A stretch of DNA of 64,000 bases, taken from NCBI RefSeq assembly GCF_003112575.1, contig NZ_BEWC01000006.1, positions 62,001 to 126,000 on the forward strand, in the 5' to 3' direction. This stretch comes from Streptomyces ardesiacus. Lineage in GTDB: Bacteria > Actinomycetota > Actinomycetes > Streptomycetales > Streptomycetaceae. A program made the position numbers and the translations under genes. Of this stretch, positions 33,645-45,003 are shown in pieces (the stretch's first letter is position 1; each line of letters opens with the position of its first letter). The notes beneath the pieces were generated by a model, which searched no databases, had not been told where the DNA came from, and was given only the letters and a program-made list of their open reading frames with translations.

Positions 33645-34853
33645 CTACAGGCCGGCGGCCTCGCGCAGCGCGTCCACGCGGTCGGTGCGCTCCCAGGTGA
33701 AGTCGGGCAGCTCACGGCCGAAGTGGCCGTACGCCGCGGTCTGGGCGTAGATCGGGCGGAGCAGGTCGAGGTCGCGGATGATGGCGGCCGGGCGCAGGTC
33801 GAAGACCTCGTCGATCGCCTTCTCGATCTTCTCGGGCTCGACCTTGGCGGTGCCGAAGGTCTCGACGAACAGGCCGACCGGCTCGGCCTTGCCGATCGCG
33901 TAGGCGACCTGGACCTCGCAGCGGGCCGCCAGGCCCGCGGCGACGACGTTCTTGGCGACCCAGCGCATCGCGTACGCGGCGGAGCGGTCCACCTTCGACG
34001 GGTCCTTGCCGGAGAAGGCGCCGCCGCCGTGGCGGGCCATGCCGCCGTAGGTGTCGATGATGATCTTGCGACCGGTCAGGCCGGCGTCGCCCATCGGGCC
34101 GCCGATCTCGAACCGGCCCGTCGGGTTGACCAGGAGACGGTAGTTCTCCGTGTCGATCTTGATGCCGTCGTCCAGGAGAGCCTTCAGCTCCGGCTCGACG
34201 ACGAACTCCTTGATGTCCGGGGCGAGCAGCGACTCCAGGTCGATGTCGCTCGCGTGCTGCGAGGAGACGACGACGGTGTCCAGCCGGACCGCCTTGTCGC
34301 CGTCGTACTCGATGGTGACCTGGGTCTTGCCGTCCGGGCGCAGGTAGGGGATGGTGCCGTTCTTGCGGACCTCGGACAGGCGCTTGGACAGGCGGTGCGC
34401 CAGGAAGACCGGCAGCGGCATCAGCGTCGGCGTCTCGTCGGAGGCGTAGCCGAACATCAGGCCCTGGTCGCCGGCGCCCTGCCGGTCCAGCTCGTCCTCG
34501 TCACCCTCGACGCGGTTCTCATACGCCGTGTCGACACCCTGCGCGATGTCCGGGGACTGGGCGCCGATGGAGACCGAGACGCCGCAGGAGGCGCCGTCGA
34601 AGCCCTTCTTGGAGGAGTCGTAGCCGATCTCCAGGATCTTGCCGCGGACCAGGTTGGCGATGTCCGCGTAGGCCTTGGTGGTGACCTCTCCGGCCACGTG
34701 CACCAGACCGGTGGTGATCAGGGTTTCGACGGCGACCCGGGAGGTCGGGTCCTCACGCAGAAGCGCGTCGAGAATCGTGTCGCTGATCTGGTCAGCGATC
34801 TTGTCGGGGTGACCTTCGGTCACGGACTCCGAGGTGAACAGGCGACGGGACAC
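33645..34853 (-). CDS. metK: S-adenosylmethionine synthetase
   Basis: At 402 residues this is full length. Motifs are TSESVTEGHPDKIADQISD at the start (ATP/Mg site), GAGDQGLMFGYA (about residue 127) and GGGAFSGKDPSKVDRSAAY (about 270), the phosphate-binding P-loop of MetK. It makes S-adenosylmethionine from methionine and ATP in the cytoplasm. The GTG at 34853 gives the conserved MSRRLFTSES start and follows GGGAG; upstream in-frame codons to 34916 are leader. In Streptomyces SAM level influences antibiotic production. A 239-bp gap lies upstream. Confidence 0.97.
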   Translation of the reverse strand: MSRRLFTSESVTEGHPDKIADQISDTILDALLREDPTSRVAVETLITTGLVHVAGEVTTKAYADIANLVRGKILEIGYDSSKKGFDGASCGVSVSIGAQSPDIAQGVDTAYENRVEGDEDELDRQGAGDQGLMFGYASDETPTLMPLPVFLAHRLSKRLSEVRKNGTIPYLRPDGKTQVTIEYDGDKAVRLDTVVVSSQHASDIDLESLLAPDIKEFVVEPELKALLDDGIKIDTENYRLLVNPTGRFEIGGPMGDAGLTGRKIIIDTYGGMARHGGGAFSGKDPSKVDRSAAYAMRWVAKNVVAAGLAARCEVQVAYAIGKAEPVGLFVETFGTAKVEPEKIEKAIDEVFDLRPAAIIRDLDLLRPIYAQTAAYGHFGRELPDFTWERTDRVDALREAAGL

Positions 34854-35092
34854 AACGCTCCCTGGGGTTGCAGCGGCTGCTGGCTGATCATTTGTGGACG
34901 GCACGGGGAGCTGCACCCGGCGACGTCCGAGAACAGTTTATCGGTCGCACTCTGCCGCGGGCCCACCCGTCTCAGCTCTCGGGAGGGCTGTGACCTGCGG
35001 CACTCGCATTCTGCCCGGAAGGCGGCGTCCTTGGCCAGGGGCGCCACGCTGGAATGAGCCGTCTTCCGGGCCGCTTGGAGCGAATGGGTCAG
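34854..35092 (-). promoter_or_regulatory. metK upstream region with putative -10 and a long hairpin
   Basis: On the minus strand TAAACT (complement of 34935-34940) is a plausible -10, giving a 5' leader of about 75 nt. Nearer to coaBC a stem pairs 35015-35026 with 35058-35069 (11 of 12 pairs, 31-nt loop); it could end coaBC transcription. I looked for a SAM riboswitch and could not recognise one. Confidence 0.45.
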
Positions 35093-36295
35093 TCAGCCCA
35101 GTCTGCGGGCGACGAGGTCCCAGACCGTGTCGGCCAGGGCTTCCTTCGGGCCGTGGGCGACCGGTGTCTCGCTGCCGTCGGCGCCCAGGACCACCGCCTC
35201 GTTCTCCTCGGAACCGAACGTCTTGCGCTCTCCCACCTCGTTCACCACGAGCAGGTCACAGCCCTTGCGTTTCAGCTTGGCCCGGCCGTTGGCCAGGACG
35301 TCGTCGGTCTCGGCGGCGAAGCCGACGACCACCTGTCCGGAGCGGGCCCGGGTGCCGGAGATCTCCGCGAGGATGTCCGGATTGCGCACCAGGGCGATCG
35401 GCGCGGGTTCCTCGCCGTCCTTCTTCTTGATCTTCCCGGTGGCGTACGCCGATGGCCGGAAATCGGCCACCGCCGCGGCCATGACCACGGCGTCGGCGTC
35501 CGCCGCGGCCCGCAGCACCGCCTCGCGCAGCTCCACCGCCGTGCCGACCGGCACCACGTCCACGCCTGCCGGGTCCGGCATCGACGCGTTCGCCGCCACG
35601 AGGGTGACGCGGGCGCCGCGGGCGGCCGCGGTGCGGGCGAGGGCGTAGCCCTGCTTGCCGGAGGAGCGGTTGCCCAGGAAGCGGACCGGGTCGAGGGGCT
35701 CCCGGGTGCCGCCGGCGCTGACGACCACGTGCCGCCCGGCGAGGTCGGGCTCGCGCACACCGCGGGCCAGCACCCGGCGGCAGACCTCGAAGATCTCGCC
35801 CGGGTCGGGCAGCCGGCCCTTGCCGGTGTCGACGCCGGTGAGGCGGCCGACGGCGGGTTCGATCACGACGGCGCCGCGGCGGCGCAGCGTCGCCACGTTC
35901 TCCTGGGTGGCCGGGTGCTCCCACATCTCGGTGTGCATGGCGGGGGCGAAGACGACCGGGCAGCGGGCCGTGAGCAGGGTGTTGGTGAGCAGGTCGTTGG
36001 CCAGGCCGTGGGCCGCCTTGGCCAGCATGTCGGCGGTGGCCGGGGCGACGACGACCAGGTCGGCGTGCTGGCCGATGCGCACGTGCGGGACCTCGTGGAC
36101 GTCGTCCCAGACCTCGGTCGACACGGGGTTGCCGGACAGGGCGGACCAGGTGGCGGCGCCCACGAAGTGGAGCGCGGAGGCGGTGGGGACGACCCGGACG
36201 TCGTGCCCGGACTCGGTGAGTCTGCGCAGCAGCTCACAGGCCTTGTACGCGGCGATGCCGCCACTGACCCCCAGAACGACCTTGGGCTTGTCCAC
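35093..36295 (-). CDS. coaBC: Bifunctional phosphopantothenoylcysteine decarboxylase/synthetase CoaBC (Dfp)
   Basis: This 400-residue protein makes 4'-phosphopantetheine in coenzyme A synthesis. The N-terminal FMN-dependent CoaC half (1-180) has VVLGVSGGIAAYKACELLRR, the active His in SALHFVGAATW, and PAMHTEMWEH. The CoaB half (185-400) has VVSAGGTREPLDPVRFLGNR, the SSGKQGYALA dimer strand and LVRNPDILAEIS with the conserved K/RNPD motif. The GTG at 36295 follows GGGGAGAG and gives the normal start. It lies downstream of rpoZ, separated by a perfect 15-bp hairpin. Confidence 0.96.
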   Translation of the reverse strand: MDKPKVVLGVSGGIAAYKACELLRRLTESGHDVRVVPTASALHFVGAATWSALSGNPVSTEVWDDVHEVPHVRIGQHADLVVVAPATADMLAKAAHGLANDLLTNTLLTARCPVVFAPAMHTEMWEHPATQENVATLRRRGAVVIEPAVGRLTGVDTGKGRLPDPGEIFEVCRRVLARGVREPDLAGRHVVVSAGGTREPLDPVRFLGNRSSGKQGYALARTAAARGARVTLVAANASMPDPAGVDVVPVGTAVELREAVLRAAADADAVVMAAAVADFRPSAYATGKIKKKDGEEPAPIALVRNPDILAEISGTRARSGQVVVGFAAETDDVLANGRAKLKRKGCDLLVVNEVGERKTFGSEENEAVVLGADGSETPVAHGPKEALADTVWDLVARRLG

Positions 36296-36366
36296 CGTCT
36301 CTCCCCGGCTCGGATAACGCGTTCGGACCGCGCGCCGCTCGGACCGCGCGCACGACCCATCACACA

Positions 36367-36401
36367 CCACAGGCCCGGCAGTCGGGCTGCCGGGCCTGTG
36401 G
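36367..36401 (-). terminator. Intrinsic terminator after rpoZ
   Basis: The perfect 15-bp stem CCACAGGCCCGGCAG (36367-36381) pairs with 36387-36401 over a 5-nt loop. It lies 47 bp past the rpoZ stop and 72 bp before the coaBC start, so it may end or attenuate transcription between them. Confidence 0.82.
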
Positions 36402-36447
36402 AAAAGTCAGCGTAAGGCTGAAGATATGACCGCCGATACTGCTGGTC

Positions 36448-36720
36448 CTACTGCGCCGGGCCCTCGATGGCCTCGGACGTCAGCAGCCCCGCGTTGATCT
36501 CGCGCAGGGCGATCGAGAGCGGCTTCTCGTGGACGTGGGTGTCGACGAGCGGACCGACGTACTCGAGGAGGCCCTCGCCGAGCTGCGAGTAGTACGCGTT
36601 GATCTGGCGGGCCCGCTTGGCCGCGTAGATCACGAGGCTGTACTTCGAGTCCGTGGCCTCGAGGAGCTCGTCGATCGGCGGGTTGATGATGCCCTCGGGC
36701 GCGGAGATGGAAGAGGACAC
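36448..36720 (-). CDS. rpoZ: RNA polymerase omega subunit
   Basis: The 90-residue omega subunit has the family core PIDELLEATDSKYSLVIYAA followed by KRARQINAYYSQLGEG, which folds onto the beta' C-terminus and helps assemble RNA polymerase. The start is GTG with GGAAGG upstream. It follows gmk on the same strand after 62 bp, the usual bacterial gmk-rpoZ order, and is followed by a strong hairpin. Confidence 0.97.
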   Translation of the reverse strand: MSSSISAPEGIINPPIDELLEATDSKYSLVIYAAKRARQINAYYSQLGEGLLEYVGPLVDTHVHEKPLSIALREINAGLLTSEAIEGPAQ

Positions 36721-36782
36721 GCTCTACCTTCCGATGGATGGGAAAGATTCAGTCGGGACGACCGCGGGATGAGCAGTGGCGA

Positions 36783-37376
36783 TCACACGACGTTCGTCAA
36801 GGCTAGCAGCTCGCGCGCCACGTCCTCGACGGACGTGTTCACCAGGGTCTGGTCGAACTCCGGCTCGGCCGCCAGCTCGACCCTGGCCGCGGCGAGGCGG
36901 CGCTCGATCACCTCGGGCGGTTCGGTGCCCCGGCCGGTGAGCCTGCGCACCAGTTCCTCCCAGGAGGGCGGGGCCAGGAAGACCAGTCGCGCCTCGGGCA
37001 TGGACTCGCGGACCTGCCGTGCGCCCTGGAGGTCGATCTCGAGGAGGACCGGCTCACCGGCCTCCAGGCGCTCCAGCACGGCCGTGCGCGGCGTGCCGTA
37101 GCGATTGCCGGCGAACTCGGCCCATTCCAGCAGCTCGCCGTTGGCGATCAGCTTGTCCATCTCCTCGTCGCCGACGAAGAAGTAGTGGACGCCGTGCTGC
37201 TCGCCGGGACGGGGCTTGCGGGTCGTCGCCGAGACCGACAGCCATACCTCGGGGTGTTCCTTGCGCATATGGGCGACGACCGTGCTCTTGCCGACCCCCG
37301 AAGGGCCGGAGAGCACGGTCAGCCGCGGACGTGCGTCCGGGGGTACGGGGGACGTCCCCCGGGGTGTTGCAGCCAT
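36783..37376 (-). CDS. gmk: Guanylate kinase
   Basis: The 197-residue enzyme phosphorylates GMP to GDP with ATP. The P-loop LSGPSGVGKSTVV is at about residues 22-34. The GMP-binding region SVSATTRKPRPGEQHGVHY follows, then the lid segment, VLLEIDLQGARQV and ARLVFLAPPSWEEL. A short Pro-rich N-terminal extension (PRGTSPVPPDARP) precedes the core, usual in Streptomyces. It lies between ihf and rpoZ, a conserved actinobacterial block linking nucleotide metabolism to transcription. Confidence 0.97.
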   Translation of the reverse strand: MAATPRGTSPVPPDARPRLTVLSGPSGVGKSTVVAHMRKEHPEVWLSVSATTRKPRPGEQHGVHYFFVGDEEMDKLIANGELLEWAEFAGNRYGTPRTAVLERLEAGEPVLLEIDLQGARQVRESMPEARLVFLAPPSWEELVRRLTGRGTEPPEVIERRLAAARVELAAEPEFDQTLVNTSVEDVARELLALTNVV

Positions 37377-37413
37377 GCAGCGATTATTCCAGCAATCGCG
37401 GAGTGGTCGGGAC

Positions 37414-37737
37414 TCAGCTGCCGGTGCTGCCGAACTCCCGCTCCAGGGACGCGATCTGGTTGGAACCGAGACCGCGCACGCGGCGGCTCTCGGAGATGCC
37501 CAGTCGCTCCATGATCTGCTTGGCGCGGACTTTGCCCACGCCCGGCAGGGACTCGAGGAGGGCGGAGACCTTCATCTTGCCGATGACGTCGTTCTTCTGT
37601 CCCTGCTGGATGACCTCGTGGAGGGAGGCACCGGAGTGCTTGAGTCGATTCTTGACCTCGGCCCGCTCCCGGCGAGCCGCGGCGGCCTTTTCGAGCGCGG
37701 CTGCGCGCTGTTCAGGGGTAAGGGGCGGAAGAGCCAC
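37414..37737 (-). CDS. ihf: Integration host factor-like nucleoid protein (sIHF)
   Basis: This 107-residue actinobacterial IHF binds DNA without sequence specificity and affects chromosome compaction, sporulation and antibiotic production. It has an N-terminal basic helix (AAALEKAAAARRERAEVKNR) and a helix-two-turns-helix domain with LESLPGVGKVRAKQIMERLG followed by SRRVRGLGSNQ. It is nearly identical, as far as I recall, to S. coelicolor sIHF, including the length. The GTG at 37737 follows GAGGTGA; the longer in-frame reading to 37860 is leader. A 223-bp gap with AT-rich patches upstream probably holds its promoter. Confidence 0.96.
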   Translation of the reverse strand: MALPPLTPEQRAAALEKAAAARRERAEVKNRLKHSGASLHEVIQQGQKNDVIGKMKVSALLESLPGVGKVRAKQIMERLGISESRRVRGLGSNQIASLEREFGSTGS

Positions 37738-37933
37738 GCCTACGTCACCTCGGATGTCGAACTGTCGGATACGGACCGGTGAGGAACCTAGTCGCCCCTC
37801 ACCTGGTGAGCCACGAGCAACACGCTCGCCCGTTGACTCTCGACGGAGACTAGCGGTCAACTCCGCCAGAGTCAGCGAGAACAGCGGAAAAGTCCTGGTC
37901 AGCCTCTGTCAGGTCGGACATTTAGGACATAAT

Positions 37934-37949
37934 CCCTCTGATTTGAGGG
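37934..37949 (-). terminator. Weak terminator after pyrF, end of the pyr operon
   Basis: CCCTC (37934-37938) and GAGGG (37945-37949) form a 5-bp stem over a 6-nt loop, 11 bp past the pyrF stop. On the minus strand the stem is followed by ATTAT, and the surrounding 50 bp are unusually AT-rich for this DNA. Confidence 0.45.
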
Positions 37950-37960
37950 TGTATCCAGAG

Positions 37961-38806
37961 TCAGGATGCCGTGACCGCGGCCCGGATCTCCGCGGCGAAG
38001 CGGTCGGCGGCCGTCCGCAACGCGCCCGTGTCCGGGCCGTGACGAAGAACACCCCGGCTGACGTTCGGCACCACGTTGCGCACCGCGGCTCCGAACACGC
38101 GCGGCAGGTCGGCCGGCGTGGCTCCCTGGGCACCGATGCCCGGGGCCAGCAGCGGGCCGTTGATGCCCAGGTCGTAGGAGGACAGGTCGCCGAGCGTGGC
38201 ACCGACCACCGCGCCGAACGAACCCAGCGGCTCCTCCCCCGCGTTCTCGGCGGCCAGGTGGGCCAGCATCGTCGCCCCGACGCTCCGGCCGTCCCCCCGC
38301 ACCGCGTGCTGGACCTCCCCGCCCTCCGGGTTGGAGGTCAGGGCCAGCACGAACAGGCCCGCGCCGCTCTCCCGTGCCAGCTCGACGGCGGGCTTCAGGG
38401 AGCCGTAGCCGAGGTACGGGGAGACGGTCAGCGCGTCCGAGAACAGCGGGGCGTCCTGGTGCAGGAACGACTCGGCGTAGGCGGCCATGGTCGAGCCGAT
38501 GTCGCCGCGCTTGGCGTCCATCAGGACCAGCGCGCCGGCCTCCCGCGCCTCCTGGACCGACTTCTCCAGGACGGCGACGCCGCGTGAGCCGAACCGCTCG
38601 AAGAAGGCGCTCTGCGGCTTGAGCACGGCCACCCGGTCGGCCACCGCCTCCACGACGGTGCGGCTGAAGCGCTCCAGGCCGGCCACGTCGTCGTTCAGGC
38701 CCCAGTCGGCGAGCAGGGAGGCGTGCGGGTCGATGCCGACGCACAGCGGACCGCGCTCGTCCATCGCGCGGCGCAGCCGGGCGCCGAAGGGTTCGCGTTC
38801 GGTCAT
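37961..38806 (-). CDS. pyrF: Orotidine 5'-phosphate decarboxylase
   Basis: The protein has 281 residues, the longer subfamily 2 form common in actinobacteria. The active-site sequence is VLMDAKRGDIGST (about residue 95), holding the Asp-Lys-x-x-Asp charge network. LCVGIDPHASLLADWGL opens the barrel, and LLAPGIGAQGATPADL is the phosphate-binding region. It makes UMP from OMP, the last step of the pathway. It overlaps the pyrD stop by four bases (ATGA) and closes the pyr operon. Confidence 0.96.
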   Translation of the reverse strand: MTEREPFGARLRRAMDERGPLCVGIDPHASLLADWGLNDDVAGLERFSRTVVEAVADRVAVLKPQSAFFERFGSRGVAVLEKSVQEAREAGALVLMDAKRGDIGSTMAAYAESFLHQDAPLFSDALTVSPYLGYGSLKPAVELARESGAGLFVLALTSNPEGGEVQHAVRGDGRSVGATMLAHLAAENAGEEPLGSFGAVVGATLGDLSSYDLGINGPLLAPGIGAQGATPADLPRVFGAAVRNVVPNVSRGVLRHGPDTGALRTAADRFAAEIRAAVTAS

Positions 38807-39909
38807 GCGTGCTTCCTCACGTCGGCGCCGACCGCGTCGGCAAGGGTGGCGTACGGGCTCTGCCGCAGGCGCGCGGCGAGCCCCTTGTGGATCGCGCGGC
38901 CCCAGAAGGGCCCCTCGTAGATGAACGCGCTGTAGCCCTGGACCAGCGTGGCGCCCGCCAGGATGCGCTCCCAGGCGTCCTCGGCCGTCTCGACGCCGCC
39001 CACGCCGACCAGGGTGATCCGGTCGCCCACGCGCGCGTACAGGCGGCGCAGCACCTCCAGGGAGCGTGCCTTGAGGGGGGCGCCGGACAGCCCGCCGGTC
39101 TCGCCGACCAGGGCGGGCGAGGAGGTCAGGCCGAGGCCCTCGCGGGCGATGGTGGTGTTGGTGGTGATGATGCCGTCCAGGCCCAGCTCCACGGCCAGGT
39201 CGGCGACCGCGTCCACGTCCTCGTCGGCGAGGTCGGGCGCGATCTTGACCAGCAGCGGGACACGCCGGGCGGTCACCGCGCGGTCGGCGGCCTCGCGCAC
39301 CGCGCTCAGCAGCGGGCGCAGCGCCTCGGTGGCCTGGAGGTTGCGCAGACCGGGCGTGTTGGGCGAGGAGACGTTGACGACGAGGTAGTCGGCGTGCGGG
39401 GCGAGCCGTTCGGCGGACTTCACGTAGTCGCCGACGGCCTCCTCCTCGGGGACGACCTTGGTCTTGCCGATGTTGACGCCGACGACGGTCCGGAAGACGG
39501 GCGAACGGGAGGCCAGGCGGGCCGCGACGGCCAGCGAGCCCTCGTTGTTGAAGCCCATGCGGTTGATCAGCGCCCGGTCGCCCACCAGGCGGAACAGCCG
39601 CTTCTTGGGGTTGCCGGGCTGGGGCTCGCCGGTGACGGTGCCGATCTCGACGTGGTCGAAGCCCAGCATCGCCATCCCGTCGACGGCGACCGCGTTCTTG
39701 TCGAAGCCGGCGGCGAGTCCGAAGGGGCCGTGCATGCGCAGGCCCAGGGCCTCGGTGCGCAGCTCCTTGTACCGGGGCGCGAGCGCGGCGGCGACGAAGG
39801 TGCGCAGCACGGGGACGCGGACGGCGAGACGGATCCAGCGGAAGGCGAGATGGTGGGCCCGTTCGGGGTCCATGCGGGAGAAGACGAGCTTGAAGAAGAT
39901 CTTGTACAT
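38803..39909 (-). CDS. pyrD: Dihydroorotate dehydrogenase (quinone), class 2
   Basis: This 368-residue FMN enzyme oxidises dihydroorotate to orotate and passes electrons to the quinone pool. The class 2 catalytic Ser lies in NVSSPNTPGLRNLQ (about residue 180). GLAAGFDKNAVAV and FNNEGSLAVAARLA are FMN and substrate segments. The N-terminal helices (MYKIFFKLVFSRMDPERAHH) match the membrane-binding extension of class 2 enzymes. It lies between carB and pyrF, with a hairpin in the 78-bp gap after carB. Confidence 0.96.
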   Translation of the reverse strand: MYKIFFKLVFSRMDPERAHHLAFRWIRLAVRVPVLRTFVAAALAPRYKELRTEALGLRMHGPFGLAAGFDKNAVAVDGMAMLGFDHVEIGTVTGEPQPGNPKKRLFRLVGDRALINRMGFNNEGSLAVAARLASRSPVFRTVVGVNIGKTKVVPEEEAVGDYVKSAERLAPHADYLVVNVSSPNTPGLRNLQATEALRPLLSAVREAADRAVTARRVPLLVKIAPDLADEDVDAVADLAVELGLDGIITTNTTIAREGLGLTSSPALVGETGGLSGAPLKARSLEVLRRLYARVGDRITLVGVGGVETAEDAWERILAGATLVQGYSAFIYEGPFWGRAIHKGLAARLRQSPYATLADAVGADVRKHA

Positions 39910-39950
39910 GTGTCCTCGGGAAGCCTCTGCGGTGCTCTGGGGCTCATGAA

Positions 39951-39980
39951 GAGGGGGACACCGTTTCCGGTGTCCCCCTC
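39951..39980 (-). terminator. 13-bp hairpin between carB and pyrD
   Basis: GAGGGGGACACCG (39951-39963) pairs perfectly with 39968-39980 over a TTTC loop, just 7 bp past the carB stop. It stands inside the pyr operon, so it may reduce pyrD-pyrF expression or protect upstream mRNA instead of ending transcription completely. Confidence 0.7.
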
Positions 39981-39987
39981 GGGGCCG

Positions 39988-43288
<3,301 letters not shown>

Positions 43289-43296
<8 letters not shown>

Positions 43297-44431
43297 GCTG
43301 GCCCTCCATGAGGTTCACGAAGCGGTCGAACAGGTAGGCGGCGTCGTGCGGGCCCGCTGCAGCTTCGGGGTGGTACTGGACGCTGAAGGCCGGCCGGTCG
43401 AGGAGCTGGAGCCCCTCCACCACGTTGTCGTTGAGGCAGACGTGGGAGACCTCGGCGCGGCCGAAGGGGGTGTCGGAGACCCGGTCGAGCGGCGCGTCGA
43501 CGGCGAATCCGTGGTTGTGGGCGGTGACCTCGACCTTGCCGGTCGTGCGGTCCTGCACCGGCTGGTTGATGCCGCGGTGGCCGTACTTCAGCTTGAAGGT
43601 GCCGAAGCCGAGGGCGCGGCCCAGGATCTGGTTGCCGAAGCAGATGCCGAACAGCGGGGTGCCGCGCTCCAGGACCGCCCGCATCAGGGCAACCGGGTGG
43701 TCGGCGGTGGCGGGGTCGCCGGGACCGTTGGAGAAGAACACGCCGTCCGGGTTGACCGCGTAGACGTCCTCGACGCCGGCCGTGGCGGGCAGGACGTGCA
43801 CCTCGATGCCGCGCTCGGCCATGCGGTGCGGCGTCATGCCCTTGATGCCGAGGTCGACGGCGGCGACGGTGAACTTCTTCTCGCCGATCGCCGGGACGAC
43901 GTACGCCTCGGTGGTGGCGACCTCGGCGGAGAGGTCGGCGCCGCTCATCTCGGGGGCCTGGCGGACCTCGGCGAGCATGGTGCCCTCGTCGGGCAGCGCG
44001 TTGCCGGAGAAGATGCCGACGCGCATGGCGCCGCGCTCGCGCAGGTGCCGGGTGAGGGCGCGGGTGTCGATGCCGGAGATGCCGACGACGCCCTGGGCGG
44101 CCAGTTCCTCGTCGAGGGAGCGGGTCGAGCGCCAGTTGGAGGGCACGCGCGCGGGGTCGCGCACGACGTAGCCGGAGACCCAGATCTTCTTGGACTCCAT
44201 GTCCTCGTCGTTGATCCCGGTGTTCCCGACGTGCGGGGCGGTCATGACGACCACCTGGCGGTGGTACGACGGGTCGGTGAGGGTCTCCTGGTAGCCGGTC
44301 ATGCCGGTGGAGAACACGGCTTCGCCGAACGTGGCCCCCACGGCCCCGTAGGCGCGGCCGCGGAAGGTCCGGCCGTCCTCCAGGACGAGTACGGCGGGAG
44401 TCCGGTGGGCTCCCCGGGTGGAGGTCGTCAT
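43289..44431 (-). CDS. carA: Carbamoyl-phosphate synthase small subunit
   Basis: The 380-residue glutaminase subunit has an N-terminal CPSase small-chain domain (VLVLEDGRTFRGRAYGAVGA, MTGYQETLTDPSYHRQ) and a class I amidotransferase domain with nucleophile Cys in GICFGNQILGRAL and the His-Glu pair in VQYHPEAAAGPHD. Asn stands where GICLGHQ usually has His after the nucleophile loop. ATG at 44431 overlaps the stop of the PH-like membrane gene (ATGA). It channels ammonia from glutamine to CarB. Confidence 0.97.
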
Positions 44432-45003
44432 CGTGCGCCTTCCGTTTCCGTCTTGTTGATCATGTCGTTCAGGGTGTCGACCCACTCGTTGTGCTCGGCC
44501 GCGTGGTCGGAGCGGAAGCCGGAGTCGATCAGCTTGTCGCCGTGGGCCCAGGTGACGACCAGCAGGCCGCCCTCGGTGAGGACCTTGCCGGCGATGCCCT
44601 TGTCGAGCCGGGCCTCGCGCAGCGCGGCGGCGGGGACGAAGAAGTCGGCGGCGCCGGAGCGTGCCACGTCCAGTCCCGCGTCCGTCAGGGTGAGCTCGAC
44701 CCGGCTGCGGGTGCCCAGGCCGTGCGCCACGATGCGGTCGAGCCACTGCCCGGCGGTGGTGGAGCCGTGGTAGCGGCCGCTCAGCGTCAGTCTCGCCGTG
44801 CCGGGCTCGTCCGGCGCGGTGGGGAGGGCCGGCAGGTCGCTCTGGAGCGTGCCGCGCCACTTCCAGCCCTCGCGCATCAGCCAGTAGACGAGCGCGACGA
44901 ACAGGCCGAGGCCGACGACCCAGCCGACGCGTGCGGCCCAGTCGGTCACTTCCGCCGATTCCTTCTCGGCGGCCAGCAGGATTACCGGTGCTACAGATGT
45001 CAC
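44428..45003 (-). CDS. Membrane protein with PH-like domain, inside the pyr operon
   Basis: The protein has 191 residues with one N-terminal membrane segment (about residues 27-46, VGWVVGLGLFVALVYWLM) followed by a cytoplasmic domain whose beta-strand pattern and C-terminal helix (ARLTLSGRYHGSTTAG, ELTLTDAGLDVARSG, WVDTLNDMINK) resemble bacterial PH-like domains. It is not a pyrimidine enzyme. Its GTG start overlaps the pyrC stop (GTGA) and its stop overlaps the carA start (ATGA), so it is translationally tied to the operon. A membrane-tethering or regulatory role for CarAB or PyrC is possible but not shown. Confidence 0.78.
   Translation of the reverse strand: MTSVAPVILLAAEKESAEVTDWAARVGWVVGLGLFVALVYWLMREGWKWRGTLQSDLPALPTAPDEPGTARLTLSGRYHGSTTAGQWLDRIVAHGLGTRSRVELTLTDAGLDVARSGAADFFVPAAALREARLDKGIAGKVLTEGGLLVVTWAHGDKLIDSGFRSDHAAEHNEWVDTLNDMINKTETEGAR

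Noticed and set aside
34854..35092. Possible SAM riboswitch before metK
   Set aside because: No SAM-I, SAM-II or SAM-IV core sequence could be recognised in the leader. Only a hairpin and a -10 were kept.
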